Positions 55,810-63,859 of a stretch of 64,000 bases of DNA are shown piece after piece. This stretch comes from Antarcticibacterium flavum (lineage in GTDB: Bacteria; Bacteroidota; Bacteroidia; Flavobacteriales; Flavobacteriaceae). The position numbers and the translations under genes were made by a program. The stretch is from assembly GCF_006159205.1 (NCBI RefSeq), contig NZ_CP040812.1:1922001-1986000 (forward strand), in the 5' to 3' direction. The stretch's first letter is position 1; the number at the start of each line of letters is the position of its first letter. The notes below the pieces were generated by a model. That model was not told the DNA's origin. It saw nothing but the letters and a program-made list of their open reading frames with translations, and did not search any database.

Positions 55810-57492
55810 TTATTCAACCTTCTCCTCCACCCCCGGTAGTGTTTCCTCATCCAGCGTCGTGACTTTTCGGAACTTCCAGTAAATGATTGCGCTGCAAAGA
55901 TTATCAAGCGACGAGATCCCCTGTTTAATGACGTTGGTGATCGTACTTATTGGCACTCCTTTCCTGCTGTGTCCTTTGATATTATTATATAATTCTGAAA
56001 TGAGTTCGTTATACACCTGCTCATTCTCCTGTACCCAGGATGGTGGATGCTCCCCTACTTCTTCTAATTCCAATACCTGCTGAATTTCCTCCAGCCTGTG
56101 ATAAACCACCTCCCTTAGATTATCAAGGATCTTTGTTGCCAAAGGATCCTCTGCTTCCAACATATAAAGAATATTATGGGTAACATCCTTGATATCTTTG
56201 GCACTATAAATAAGAGACCTCAATCCCATCATAATAGCTGTAAGCTGCCCGGCCTCGTGCGGGGTGAGATTTTCTTTATGAAGCTCGGCATAATAAGTAG
56301 TGAGTTCATCTTCAATGCGTTTTATCTTTTCGTATTTTTTTGAGAGTCCGCTGGCGCTTGCAAATATTTTCTTCCACCTGGACTCCTTGTTCCTGTCGCG
56401 CTCATTTATCCCAAAATTCTGCTTTATGTATTCGGCTGTGATGCGGTAAACTTCAGCTATTTCCTTATCCAATGCCTGCAGGGCAACATCTGCCACCTTC
56501 GGGGAGATATTTTTGACGTACAGCGTCTCCCCTTCCGGGGTTGCACTAACGAACCTCCTTTTGAGAAACCTTCCGAAGAAACCAAGAAAAGGATAGAACA
56601 GGAGAATTCCCGTTGCATTTAAAACTGTATTTAGCAACACCAGCTCCATAAGCGGATCTTCTACCCCAAAAATATAGTAGGTTACATATACAAGCGGCTT
56701 AATAAAAAAGAACATCAACGTTCCCGTTACCACATTAAAGATCACGTGCGCCATCATAAGCCGTTTGGTATCGGCCGTACCGCCAATGGAGATGAAGATA
56801 AGGGTGGTGGTGGTCCCTATATTGGCTCCTATGACCATTGCCACACTCTGGTAAATATCGATAAGGTCTGCGTTAAGCGCGCTAAGGATGATCACTATCA
56901 TGGCAGAACTGGACTGAATGAGCGCCGTGATGATCACCCCAATTAGTACGAAAGCCCACAAGCCGTAGCCGGAAAAAGTTGCCAGGTCAATTTGGCCGGC
57001 CACGGTCTCAATAGCCACTTTCATATAATCCAGCCCCAGGAACAGCAATCCAAATCCCACCAGCAGGCCTCCCAGATTCCGCAAAATGGGTCGGGTGTCC
57101 AGGAAAAGGTAACTCAGGATCCCAACGGCAAGGAAGGGGAAGGAGAAGTCGGCTATATCGAGTTTGAATCCGAAAGTCGCCACAATCCAGGCGGTGAAAG
57201 TAGTACCTAGGTTTGCCCCCAGGACAATACTCACCGCGTTTTTCAAACCGATCATCCCCCCGCCCAAAAAGGCCAGGGCAAGCAGGGTGACCATGGTGCT
57301 GCTTTGGAGAATAGCTGTTACGGCGGTGCCGGTGAGGATGCCTTTCCAGCTTCGCTTCGTGAACCGTTGCAGCAGATTTTTAAAGGACTTTCCTGCCAGC
57401 GCTTTTATGCTGTCCTCAAGATGCCGCATCCCAAAAAGGAAGATCCCCAGACCGGCGATAAACATCCAGAAATCAAAACCTGTGTTTTCCAT
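55810..57492 (-). CDS. Na/Pi cotransporter with a PhoU-like C-terminal domain
   Basis: This 560-residue protein has two inverted NptA/PNaS repeats with QSS motifs (ILQSSTMVTLL at 61-71 and ALIQSSSAMIVII near 192) and about eight membrane helices. From about residue 340 it has a helical PhoU-like cytosolic domain (ALDKEIAEVYRI, YEKIKRIEDELTTYY). It imports phosphate with Na+ and is typical of Bacteroidota. The start ATG at 57492 gives the family N-terminus. Confidence 0.93.
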   Translation of the reverse strand: MENTGFDFWMFIAGLGIFLFGMRHLEDSIKALAGKSFKNLLQRFTKRSWKGILTGTAVTAILQSSTMVTLLALAFLGGGMIGLKNAVSIVLGANLGTTFTAWIVATFGFKLDIADFSFPFLAVGILSYLFLDTRPILRNLGGLLVGFGLLFLGLDYMKVAIETVAGQIDLATFSGYGLWAFVLIGVIITALIQSSSAMIVIILSALNADLIDIYQSVAMVIGANIGTTTTLIFISIGGTADTKRLMMAHVIFNVVTGTLMFFFIKPLVYVTYYIFGVEDPLMELVLLNTVLNATGILLFYPFLGFFGRFLKRRFVSATPEGETLYVKNISPKVADVALQALDKEIAEVYRITAEYIKQNFGINERDRNKESRWKKIFASASGLSKKYEKIKRIEDELTTYYAELHKENLTPHEAGQLTAIMMGLRSLIYSAKDIKDVTHNILYMLEAEDPLATKILDNLREVVYHRLEEIQQVLELEEVGEHPPSWVQENEQVYNELISELYNNIKGHSRKGVPISTITNVIKQGISSLDNLCSAIIYWKFRKVTTLDEETLPGVEEKVE

Positions 57493-58139
57493 TTAAGGGG
57501 AGGTATAGCTATATAAAGATAGGGGAAATAGTATTGAGAATTGAGATGTGAGATTTTGGATGTGAGATTTGAAAAAGTTGGGGTGTCTTAAGTATGGGAG
57601 TTGAGGTTTGTAACCCGCCTGCGGCAGGCTTGTTCGGGGTTTGGCGTTGTTTTCCTGGATTACGCAGATTTTAGCGGATTACGCAGATTTTTTTGATCAG
57701 CAGTTCTGCTGCCGGGAAGAAATAGGTGAGGTATGCGAGGGTTCGAGAGATGAGTAACACCCTCAGCCCATTAGATCCTGAAACAAGTTCAGGATGACGA
57801 CGGCCGGAAGAGCAGAAAACAAAAACATTCGTGCATTCGTGGCTACCTTCAAATATCCCGGTAAAATAAAATTAATTTCGAAAAATGGAGAATCACTCTC
57901 GCCACCTCAACCCAACAACCTACAACTTACAACCTATAACCTACAACATTTACCACCTCACAACTTTTTTCAACCGACAACTGAGAACTGACAACCGAAA
58001 ACCGACAACCGAAAAAAACTTTTCAACTACATCGTTTGCAGCAAGTTAAAATTTAAAATGCTGGTGTTAATACGGGTTTCACCTATTGCAAATCAGGATT
58101 TTAATCGTGTTCTTGAGGCCCAATTTAAAACTGAAAATC
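57493..58139. repeat. Repeat-rich spacer with heptanucleotide tracts
   Basis: No gene is seen. TATTGAG, AATTGAG, ATGTGAG units lie at 57532-57567. A GATTACGCAGATTTTAGCGG repeat is at 57658-57690. A TTCGTGCATTCGTGGCT repeat (57827-57843) is the inverted copy of the one near 19.22 kb. CAACCTA-type units are at about 57907-57950 and CAACCGA-type at about 57975-58015. TCCTGAAACAAGTTCAGGAT at about 57776-57796 resembles the repeat at 3.5 kb. Confidence 0.75.
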
Positions 58140-58436
58140 ATGGCTATCCAAAAAAAATATCTCAAAAGTAAACCTGTTTGTAAAGTAACCTTCGTAGTTC
58201 CGGCTGAAGAGGCAAAGGAAGTGAGTGTAGTAGGTGACTTCAATGAATGGGACCCTGCGGCACATCCTCTTAAGAAGCAAAGGAACGGAAATTTCAAAGG
58301 CACCTTTGATCTGCAAAAAGATAAAAGCTACGAATTCAAATATTTAATCGACGGCAATTACACCAACGAACCTGAAGCCGATTCCCATCGCTGGAACGAC
58401 CACGCGGGAGCAGAGAATCCTGTTTTGGAAGTATAG
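58140..58436 (+). CDS. Small isoamylase-N/CBM48-like glycogen-binding domain protein
   Basis: This 98-residue protein is a single early-set domain. VTFVVPAEEAKEVSVVGDFN, EWDPAAHPLKK and YEFKYLIDGNYTNEPEAD match the CBM48/AMPK beta glycogen-binding fold. Such stand-alone domains occur in many Bacteroidota and may bind glycogen or serve as a regulatory subunit. The ATG at 58140 (MAIQKKYLKSK) is preferred over an upstream ATG at 58086, which would translate repeat sequence. Confidence 0.85.
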   Translation: MAIQKKYLKSKPVCKVTFVVPAEEAKEVSVVGDFNEWDPAAHPLKKQRNGNFKGTFDLQKDKSYEFKYLIDGNYTNEPEADSHRWNDHAGAENPVLEV

Positions 58437-58922
58437 TTTGGTTGCAGAGGTTCTTGTATAGGCTTGGATTGCAGGCATTTTTGGATGACCTGGCTGGATT
58501 TCGCGGATTTTAGCGGATTACGCTGAGGGTTTTCCGTTTACTGTTTTCCGTTTACTGTTATCTGTTTTTTACTGTTTTTCGTTTTCTGGTTGGAATTTGG
58601 GATTTGGCGTTTGAAATTTGTTTGGTGTTTGGGGTTTGTTGTTTGTTGTTGGCTTCTGGTTGATAGCTTAATTCTCCTTTTTCTTAGGTTAATTTGTTGC
58701 TTAACCACAGAGTTTAAAATGAGTGAAAAAAGGAGTTTCACGGAGCCTTTAAAAGATGCAAGAATCAAGAGACAAGAAACAAGACGTCGCAAAAATTCTG
58801 TCCTCTGACTTTTTTTCCAGGTCCAGACTTTTTTTATTCCCCCTTTGGGGGTTAGGGGGCTTTTCCACTTTTTTCAACCTACAACCTACAACTTACAACC
58901 TTTTCAACCGACAACCAACAAC
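58437..58922. repeat. Composite repeat, copy 2, between the CBM48 and CIA30 genes
   Basis: No gene is seen. A GATTTCGCGGATTTTAGCGG repeat is at about 58497, and CGTTTAC/TGTTTTC heptads at 58535-58588. The core TTAACCACAGAGTTTAAAATG begins at 58701, followed by AAAGGAGTTTCACGGAG. AATCAAGAGACAAGAAACAA lies at about 58763 and TCCCCCTTTGGGGG at 58838. CAACCTA and CAACCGA heptads follow from about 58879 to the CIA30 stop. Confidence 0.8.
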
Positions 58923-58925
58923 TTA
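58879..58925 (-). repeat. Heptanucleotide tract at the CIA30 stop codon
   Basis: On the minus strand, from the TAA stop: TAAGTTG, TTGGTTG, TCGGTTG, a short break, TAAGTTG, TAGGTTG, TAGGTTG. The stop codon is in phase with the units. Confidence 0.85.
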
Positions 58926-59444
58926 CCTCAACTCAATCCTATCAATCTCCAGCCGGAAATTCTCAGCTTTCCCGTTGCCTATCATAAACCTGACTTCCTG
59001 TAGCTCATTGGCGTTGAAGTTGGGCCGGTCCAGCTTGTTCCCGCGGTATGTTGGCTCCATTTGATTAAGAGGGATCTCGATCGTTTCCCAGTCACCACTG
59101 GTTTTAAAGGTATATACATAAGCTGCCCTTTCATTAAGATTTGCTTTTATACGAAATTGATATTCCTTCCCATCGCCTTTTACCCGTATTACTGCTTTCT
59201 CATAGCCTTTGATATCCTTAGGTTCAAAGTGGTACTGTATAGAAGCGAAGCCGCCATCGTTCTCCAGGGAAACGAATCCTGTGAAGACTGCGTGTCCCTC
59301 CTCACTGCGGGAGAGGTCGCTGGTGGAATTTCCACCCATCACCACGTCATTCTCAATCTCCCAGGCAGACCAATCTTTTGAGGCGCTAAAATCGAATAGA
59401 AGTAAACTGCTCATAATCATTGTAGTTAGAATTAAAAATTTCAT
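58923..59444 (-). CDS. CIA30 family protein
   Basis: This 173-residue exported protein has a signal peptide (1-20, ending FSAS) and a CIA30-type jelly-roll beta sandwich (DWSAWEIENDVVMGGNS, VFTGFVSLENDGGFASI, FRLEIDRIEL). Bacterial members resemble carbohydrate-binding modules and mitochondrial complex I assembly factor 30. The ligand is unknown. Its TAA stop is the first three bases of a TAAGTTG unit of a heptanucleotide tract. Confidence 0.85.
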   Translation of the reverse strand: MKFLILTTMIMSSLLLFDFSASKDWSAWEIENDVVMGGNSTSDLSRSEEGHAVFTGFVSLENDGGFASIQYHFEPKDIKGYEKAVIRVKGDGKEYQFRIKANLNERAAYVYTFKTSGDWETIEIPLNQMEPTYRGNKLDRPNFNANELQEVRFMIGNGKAENFRLEIDRIELR

Positions 59445-59812
59445 AGCTGCATTCAGTTTTCTTTAAAATTAAGGATTCAGTTTCAATTAGTTTGCTGTGG
59501 ATAAGTTAATTGGGGATTTGTTAATTCGTGTTTAGGGTATAGGGGTGGCTGTTTGCTGTTTGCTGTTTTCTGTTTGCCGTTTGCTGTTTTCTGTTTGCCG
59601 TTTGCCGTTTGTCGTTTGCCGTTTGCCGTTTTCTGTTGCAATTTTCTTTACGAGATAATCCTACTTTTTGCGAGTTTTTTATTCCCCCTTTGGGGGCCAG
59701 GGGGCTTTTCCACTTTTTGCAACCTACAACCTACAACCTACAACTTTTTCAACCGACAACAGACAACAGAGAACTGACAACTAACTCCAACTTTCCTTAC
59801 CTTGTACAACCT
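59445..59812. repeat. Repeat-rich spacer upstream of the MBL-fold gene
   Basis: A run of TGTTTGC/CGTTTGC/TGTTTTC heptads spans 59549-59637 (at least 12 units). ACGAGATAATCCTACTTTTT follows at 59650-59669 and recurs at 60760-60779. The TCCCCCTTTGGGGG repeat is at 59684. CAACCTA units lie at about 59720-59742 and CAACAGA/GAACTGA units at 59755-59780. No gene is seen. Confidence 0.85.
59549..59637 (+). repeat. Heptanucleotide tract (TGTTTGC/CGTTTGC units)
   Basis: At least twelve consecutive 7-bp units of the form YGTTTKC with few substitutions. A shorter tract of the same family is at 60706-60746. Confidence 0.9.
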
Positions 59813-60685
59813 ATGAAAAGAAGTAAATTCATCTCCAACCTTTCCTGCCTGGGAGCACTTTCTGTAGTGACACCTGGCGGATTGCTCTATTCTCAGACAG
59901 CTTTTTCCGAAACTTATTCTTTTATGAAAAACAGCATTCAGTTAATTAGAAACGCGACTCTGGTAATCCATTACGCGGGGAAAAAGATCCTGGTGGATCC
60001 ATTACTTGCTGAAAAAGGGGCTTATAATCCTTTTGCAGGAGGAGAAAGGAACCCTACGGTGGAACTGCCGTTAAGTGTGGAGGACATTATTGAAAACACA
60101 GATCTCGTGCTGGTATCGCATACACATTCAGATCATTTTGATTCGGTTGCCAGGGAAGTCCTGCCCCGCGATGTAAAAATTGTGAATCAGCCGGCAGATG
60201 AGGATTATTTTCAAAAACTGGATTTCTCCAATACCCACACCCTGCAGGAACATCTTCTGTGGAATGATATAAATATTCACCGCACAGGTGGGAAACATGG
60301 AAGCGGGGAGATCGGCAAAAGGATGGGAACCGTCTCCGGATTTGTTTTACAAGCCAAAGATCAGCCAACGATCTATATTATCGGTGATAGTATATGGACA
60401 GAGGAAGTCGCACAGGCCATCGAGGAATTTAAACCAGATATCATTGTAGCCAATACCGGCGGAGCAAGATTCCCGGGGTATGAAGAAAACCCGATCCTGA
60501 TGGATGAGGAGCAAACCATCTCCCTCTTAAAAGCCAGCGGCAATGCCAGAGTTATTGCAGTTCACATGGAAGCTCTTGATCATTGCACCACCACCCGGGC
60601 CTCTTTGCAGCAAATTGCGAATTCGGTTAACGGGGAAGTTGAAAAGTTGATTATTCCAAAGGATGGGGAGGAGATTTTTTTGTAG
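59813..60685 (+). CDS. Exported MBL-fold metallo-hydrolase
   Basis: This 290-residue protein has an N-terminal export signal (KRSKFISNLSCLGAL, Tat-like but lacking the full double Arg) and the zinc motif SHTHSDHF. A second half carries IYIIGDSIWTEEVA and AVHMEALDH, as in the UPF0173/UlaG-like branch. The substrate is unknown. The start at ATG 59813 is chosen because the open frame further upstream translates repeat DNA. Its TAG stop is the first unit of a TAGTCGT tract. Confidence 0.87.
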   Translation: MKRSKFISNLSCLGALSVVTPGGLLYSQTAFSETYSFMKNSIQLIRNATLVIHYAGKKILVDPLLAEKGAYNPFAGGERNPTVELPLSVEDIIENTDLVLVSHTHSDHFDSVAREVLPRDVKIVNQPADEDYFQKLDFSNTHTLQEHLLWNDINIHRTGGKHGSGEIGKRMGTVSGFVLQAKDQPTIYIIGDSIWTEEVAQAIEEFKPDIIVANTGGARFPGYEENPILMDEEQTISLLKASGNARVIAVHMEALDHCTTTRASLQQIANSVNGEVEKLIIPKDGEEIFL

Positions 60686-60705
60686 TCGTTAGTCTTTAGT
60701 CGTTA
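60683..60705 (+). repeat. Heptanucleotide tract, TAGTCGT units, at the MBL-gene stop codon
   Basis: TAGTCGT, TAGTCTT, TAGTCGT, then TAG. The first TAG is the stop codon (60683-60685). Confidence 0.9.
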
Positions 60706-61171
60706 GATGGTTTGCTGTTTTCCGTTTGCTGTTTTCCGTTTTCTGTTGAAAATTTCTTTACGAGATAATCCTACTTTTTGCGAGACTATTCTTTTTCTTA
60801 ACCACAGAGTTTAAAATGAGTAAAAAAAAGGAGTTTCACGGAGGATTAAAAAGAAACAAGAATCAAGAGACAAGAAACAAGACGTCACAAGAACCCTGTC
60901 CTCTTTCCTCTGACCTCTTTTATTCTCGTCCAGACTTTCCTCTCTCCTCTTTCCACTCTCCACTTTTCCCAACCTATAACCTACAATTGTTCAACCTACA
61001 ACCTACAACCTACAACCTACAACTTTTTTTCAACCGACAACCGACAACCGACAACCGACAACTGATAACCGACAACTGATAACCGACAACCGATTGCCAA
61101 ACTCTTCCCAAGCCCTTCCATTATTTAAAAACAAATTTTAATTTAGAGGACAATTAATAATACATCAAACT
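60706..61171. repeat. Composite repeat, copy 3, downstream of the MBL-fold gene
   Basis: TGTTTTC/CGTTTGC heptads come first (60708-60746), then ACGAGATAATCC (60760). The core TTAACCACAGAGTTTAAAATG begins at 60798, followed by AAGGAGTTTCACGGAGG. AATCAAGAGACAAGAAACAA lies at about 60861 and GTCCAGACTTTCCTCTCTCC at about 60930. CAACCTA heptads (60991-61020) and about nine CAACCGA/CAACTGA/TAACCGA heptads (61031-61094) finish it. An open frame here (60816-61079) reads the 7-bp repeat as a 7-residue protein repeat and is rejected. Confidence 0.85.
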
Positions 61172-61546
61172 ATGCCTATAGATCTTTTAGCAAAATTCAG
61201 CGTTACTGAGAAAGTTATTAATGAGGAAGGCCGTGAGCTTTTTGATATGTTCCTGGCGCCGGGGGAGAATATACTTTTATATTACCGGCACGCAAGGGAT
61301 AAGGTTATTTTTACAGACAGGAAGATCATCGCGATCGATATTCAGGGAATAACGGGTAAGAAAAAGGAATTCAGGATGTTCCCTTATTCGAAGATCACCT
61401 CTTTTTCTGTAGAGACCGCAGGAACTTTTGACTGGGACAGCGACCTTAAGATCTGGGTCTCTGGCGTGGGTGTGTTTGGGGTCAAACTGGGCAAGAAAAT
61501 AGACATCGCCGAAGTTGGTGTTCTGCTTAGTGAGAAGGTGAAATAG
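61172..61546 (+). CDS. PH-like domain protein (bPH_3 / DUF1696 type)
   Basis: This 124-residue single-domain protein has the bacterial PH pattern: LAPGENILLYYRHARDKVIF, TDRKIIAIDIQGI, KKKEFRMFPYSKITSF and a C-terminal helix DIAEVGVLLSEK. Such proteins occur widely and the ligand is usually unknown. There is no membrane segment. It follows a composite repeat. Confidence 0.88.
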   Translation: MPIDLLAKFSVTEKVINEEGRELFDMFLAPGENILLYYRHARDKVIFTDRKIIAIDIQGITGKKKEFRMFPYSKITSFSVETAGTFDWDSDLKIWVSGVGVFGVKLGKKIDIAEVGVLLSEKVK

Positions 61547-61620
61547 CACTACTCAAATGTTTAATTGCTTCAAATTCAGCAACTTTATTTTGTCAAACCA
61601 GTATTTTGCAAAAAATTTTA

Positions 61621-61628
61621 TATTTTTG
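61621..61628 (+). promoter_or_regulatory. Promoter of the CPBP gene
   Basis: TATTTTTG fits TAnnTTTG, 46 nt before ATG 61675, with TTTTG stretches upstream but no spacing-correct -33 element. Confidence 0.5.
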
Positions 61629-61674
61629 TTAACATTTCGGCAGAAAATCAAATGCCGGATGGAGATAAGATAAA

Positions 61675-62421
61675 ATGAGGGCAATTAGAATACCTGGAAT
61701 ACACAACACTCCCGTTCGACCGGCGATCGATGATGAGGGTCATAAAATGGTACTCGGGGTTTCTTTAATGATCCTGCTGGCGGGAGATTTTTGCCTGCAA
61801 TACCTCGCACAAACCTATTTTGCCTATTCAATTCTTGAACTAAGCAGTCCCGGATTCTGGCTTCTTATTACTAATGCTGTATTTATTAGCGTGATCGTGT
61901 TGCTCAACAAACAGGCCGCACGCTGGAGCTGGAGCGAGTTGGGCCTTGGCAGGCCAGATAACTGGTGGCGACCCATCCTGGTAACCGCGGCTGTTTTCAT
62001 TGCCGTTGTACTGCTATCCCTATATGTCAAACCATACGTGGAGGAGATCACCTCTCCCCAAAATGTCGATCACCTAATGGTTATTCAGCAGAATTTACCG
62101 TTGTTGATCAGTGCCCTTATTCTTGTTTGGATCACCGCCGCTTTCCTTCGGGAAGTGATCTTTAGGGCATTCCTTATCAATACCCTGGATATCCTCCTGG
62201 GCCGTAACCGCTGGTCCCCCTGGGCTGCCGTGGTTATAAGCTCCCTCATCTTCGGACTCATGCACGCCTGGCAGGGACTGGGAGGAATCATCCTCACAGG
62301 GCTGGTAGGACTCGTCTTCGGCACCGCGTACCTGCTTAACAAAAGAAGGGTCTGGCCGTTGATTTTCGTTCATGGGTTGTTGGATACTATTGCGCTGGTG
62401 TCGATCTATAATCTTGTGTAG
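61675..62421 (+). CDS. CPBP family intramembrane protein (CAAX protease-like)
   Basis: This 248-residue protein has about seven membrane helices. The abortive infection/CAAX protease motifs are FLREVIFRAF (R159-E160-R164, where active members have EExxxR), FGLMH with H197, and HGLLD with H233 and D237. The first Glu is replaced by Arg, so activity may be altered or lost. The known role in this family is proteolysis of membrane substrates; the substrate here is unknown. The TAG stop starts a heptanucleotide tract. Confidence 0.85.
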   Translation: MRAIRIPGIHNTPVRPAIDDEGHKMVLGVSLMILLAGDFCLQYLAQTYFAYSILELSSPGFWLLITNAVFISVIVLLNKQAARWSWSELGLGRPDNWWRPILVTAAVFIAVVLLSLYVKPYVEEITSPQNVDHLMVIQQNLPLLISALILVWITAAFLREVIFRAFLINTLDILLGRNRWSPWAAVVISSLIFGLMHAWQGLGGIILTGLVGLVFGTAYLLNKRRVWPLIFVHGLLDTIALVSIYNLV

Positions 62422-62450
62422 TCTTTAGCCGTTAGTCGTTAGTCTTTAGA
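62419..62450 (+). repeat. Heptanucleotide tract, TAGTCTT/TAGTCGT units, at the CPBP stop codon
   Basis: TAGTCTT, TAGCCGT, TAGTCGT, TAGTCTT, TAGAGG. The first TAG is the stop codon. Confidence 0.9.
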
Positions 62451-62861
62451 GGCTCTTCGTTGTGTTCTGTTTACCGTTTTCTGTTTTCTGTTGGCTCATC
62501 TTGGGAAGTTCGATTCTCCTTTTTTCGAGAGTAATTTTTTGCTTAACCACGGAGTTTAAAATGAGTTAAAAAAGGAGTTTCACGGAGGAAAAAGGATTAT
62601 GCGGATTTTAGCGGAATACGCGAAAAATGTAAGCCGCAGTGAGTTTTCCCCTCCTCCGGAGGGGTGCCCGAGGGGCGGGGTGGGCCGTCGCTAGTTCAGA
62701 ATATATGGCTAGTTTTAAACAGTCAACCGGGAATGGAAAGAAGGACACATAGAATTATTTTTTGTTTCCCCTTTGGGTTTTAGGGGGCTCCGTCCAGACT
62801 TTCCTCTCTCCTCTCTCCACTTTTTTTAACCGACAACCGATAACTGACAACAGACAACATC
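62451..62861. repeat. Composite repeat, copy 4, between CPBP and the M48 gene
   Basis: TGTTTAC/CGTTTTC heptads lie at about 62465-62494. The core TTAACCACGGAGTTTAAAATG begins at 62543, followed by AAGGAGTTTCACGGAGG and the GATTATGCGGATTTTAGCGG repeat (about 62597). CCTCCGGAGGGGTGCCCGAG is at about 62653. A degenerate CCCCTTTGGG copy (62768) is followed by GTCCAGACTTTCCTCTCTCC (about 62792). CAACCGA-type heptads end the region. No gene is seen. Confidence 0.8.
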
Positions 62862-62902
62862 TCACTACTCAATTCTCAATACTAACTACTCACTACTCCC
62901 TA
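62862..62902 (-). repeat. Heptanucleotide tract at the M48 gene stop codon (TAGTGAG/TATTGAG family)
   Basis: On the plus strand CTCACTA, CTCAATT, CTCAATA, CTAACTA, CTCACTA run straight into CTCCCTA. The last CTA is the reverse complement of the TAG stop of the protease gene. Confidence 0.85.
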
Positions 62903-63856
62903 GAATTGTTCCAAAAACTCAATTCTCTTCTCAATTGGGGGATGCGTGGAAAAAAGTCCTCCCAGTCCGCCGAAGAGGCCGGCTGATGTGTCTTTGGGGG
63001 TGTTTTCTATGAACATTTGTTGTACCTCCTCGCTCCTCACTTTTACGTGGTGGTTGGGTGCGATCTTTTTTAAAGCAGAGGCAAGCGCCCAGGGTTTCCG
63101 GGTCATTTCAGCAGCACCGCTATCGGCCATATATTCCCGTTTTCGGCTTAGGGCAAATTTGAAGAGCATCGAGATAAAATAGGCGATAAAGGAAACTATC
63201 AGGATCACGATCATAAGCTGTCCGCCGCCGCTATCCTTTCCTCTTCTTCGGCTACCGCCAATATTTCCGTAGAGAAAACTTCGAAAAGCCACCTGCACCA
63301 CAAAGGCGAAGATCCCCACGAATACTATGGTGACTACCAGCAGGCGCACATCCTTGTTGCGTATATGCATCAGCTCGTGGGCGATCACCCCTTCCAGCTC
63401 ATCGTCATCCAGCTTTTCAATGAGACCACGGGTGAGGGTCACGGTGTAGTCCTTTTCCTTGAGTCCGCTGGCAAACGCGTTGAGGGCATCGCTTTCAATG
63501 ATGCGCACCGCGGGCATCTTCATCCCCACGCTCATACAAAGGTTCTCCACCAGGTTATAGACCCGCATATTCTCCTTCCGCTCCAGGGGTTTGGATTTGG
63601 TGGCCATGGAGATCATTTTCCCATGGGCAAAATAGGCGATGAGGAACCAAATGAGGACTACTGTAAGTACGAAAGGGATTGCCTGCAGGAAAACATCAAA
63701 AGCGTATTCCGGTGAAAAATTCCCGTATTCATCCACACTGGTAAAAAACACCACGGCATAGACCGCCGCCAGGATAAGCAACGGAAATGCGATAAGGAGC
63801 AGGATAGATTTCCTGTTATTCCTTTTGATCTGGGTGTGGATCCCTACAAAAGCCAC
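62900..63856 (-). CDS. M48 family zinc metalloprotease (HtpX-like)
   Basis: This 318-residue membrane protease has two N-terminal helices (about 17-40 and 58-77), the zinc site HELMH (160-164) with the third ligand Glu in EYMADSGAAEM, and a second pair of helices between. It resembles HtpX and the M48 protease paired with LemA in many bacteria. A GTG start at 63854-63856, 3 nt after the lemA stop, is used, and it matches the family N-terminus. The role is probably quality control of membrane proteins. Confidence 0.92.
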   Translation of the reverse strand: MAFVGIHTQIKRNNRKSILLLIAFPLLILAAVYAVVFFTSVDEYGNFSPEYAFDVFLQAIPFVLTVVLIWFLIAYFAHGKMISMATKSKPLERKENMRVYNLVENLCMSVGMKMPAVRIIESDALNAFASGLKEKDYTVTLTRGLIEKLDDDELEGVIAHELMHIRNKDVRLLVVTIVFVGIFAFVVQVAFRSFLYGNIGGSRRRGKDSGGGQLMIVILIVSFIAYFISMLFKFALSRKREYMADSGAAEMTRKPWALASALKKIAPNHHVKVRSEEVQQMFIENTPKDTSAGLFGGLGGLFSTHPPIEKRIEFLEQF

Positions 63857-63859
63857 TGT

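Noticed and set aside
59609-59812. N-terminal extension of the MBL-fold gene
   Set aside because: This stretch translates intergenic repeat DNA. The true start is ATG 59813, which gives an export signal and family start.
60816-61079. Open frame with a seven-residue protein repeat
   Set aside because: It translates the heptanucleotide tracts; 7 bp read in triplets gives a 7-residue repeat. No ribosome-binding site and no protein character.
61031-61094. Possible CRISPR-like array
   Set aside because: The units are 7 bp with no spacers and no cas genes are present.
61675-62421. Phage-defence (abortive infection) gene
   Set aside because: The CPBP family is widespread and no defence genes are nearby; the name alone is not evidence.
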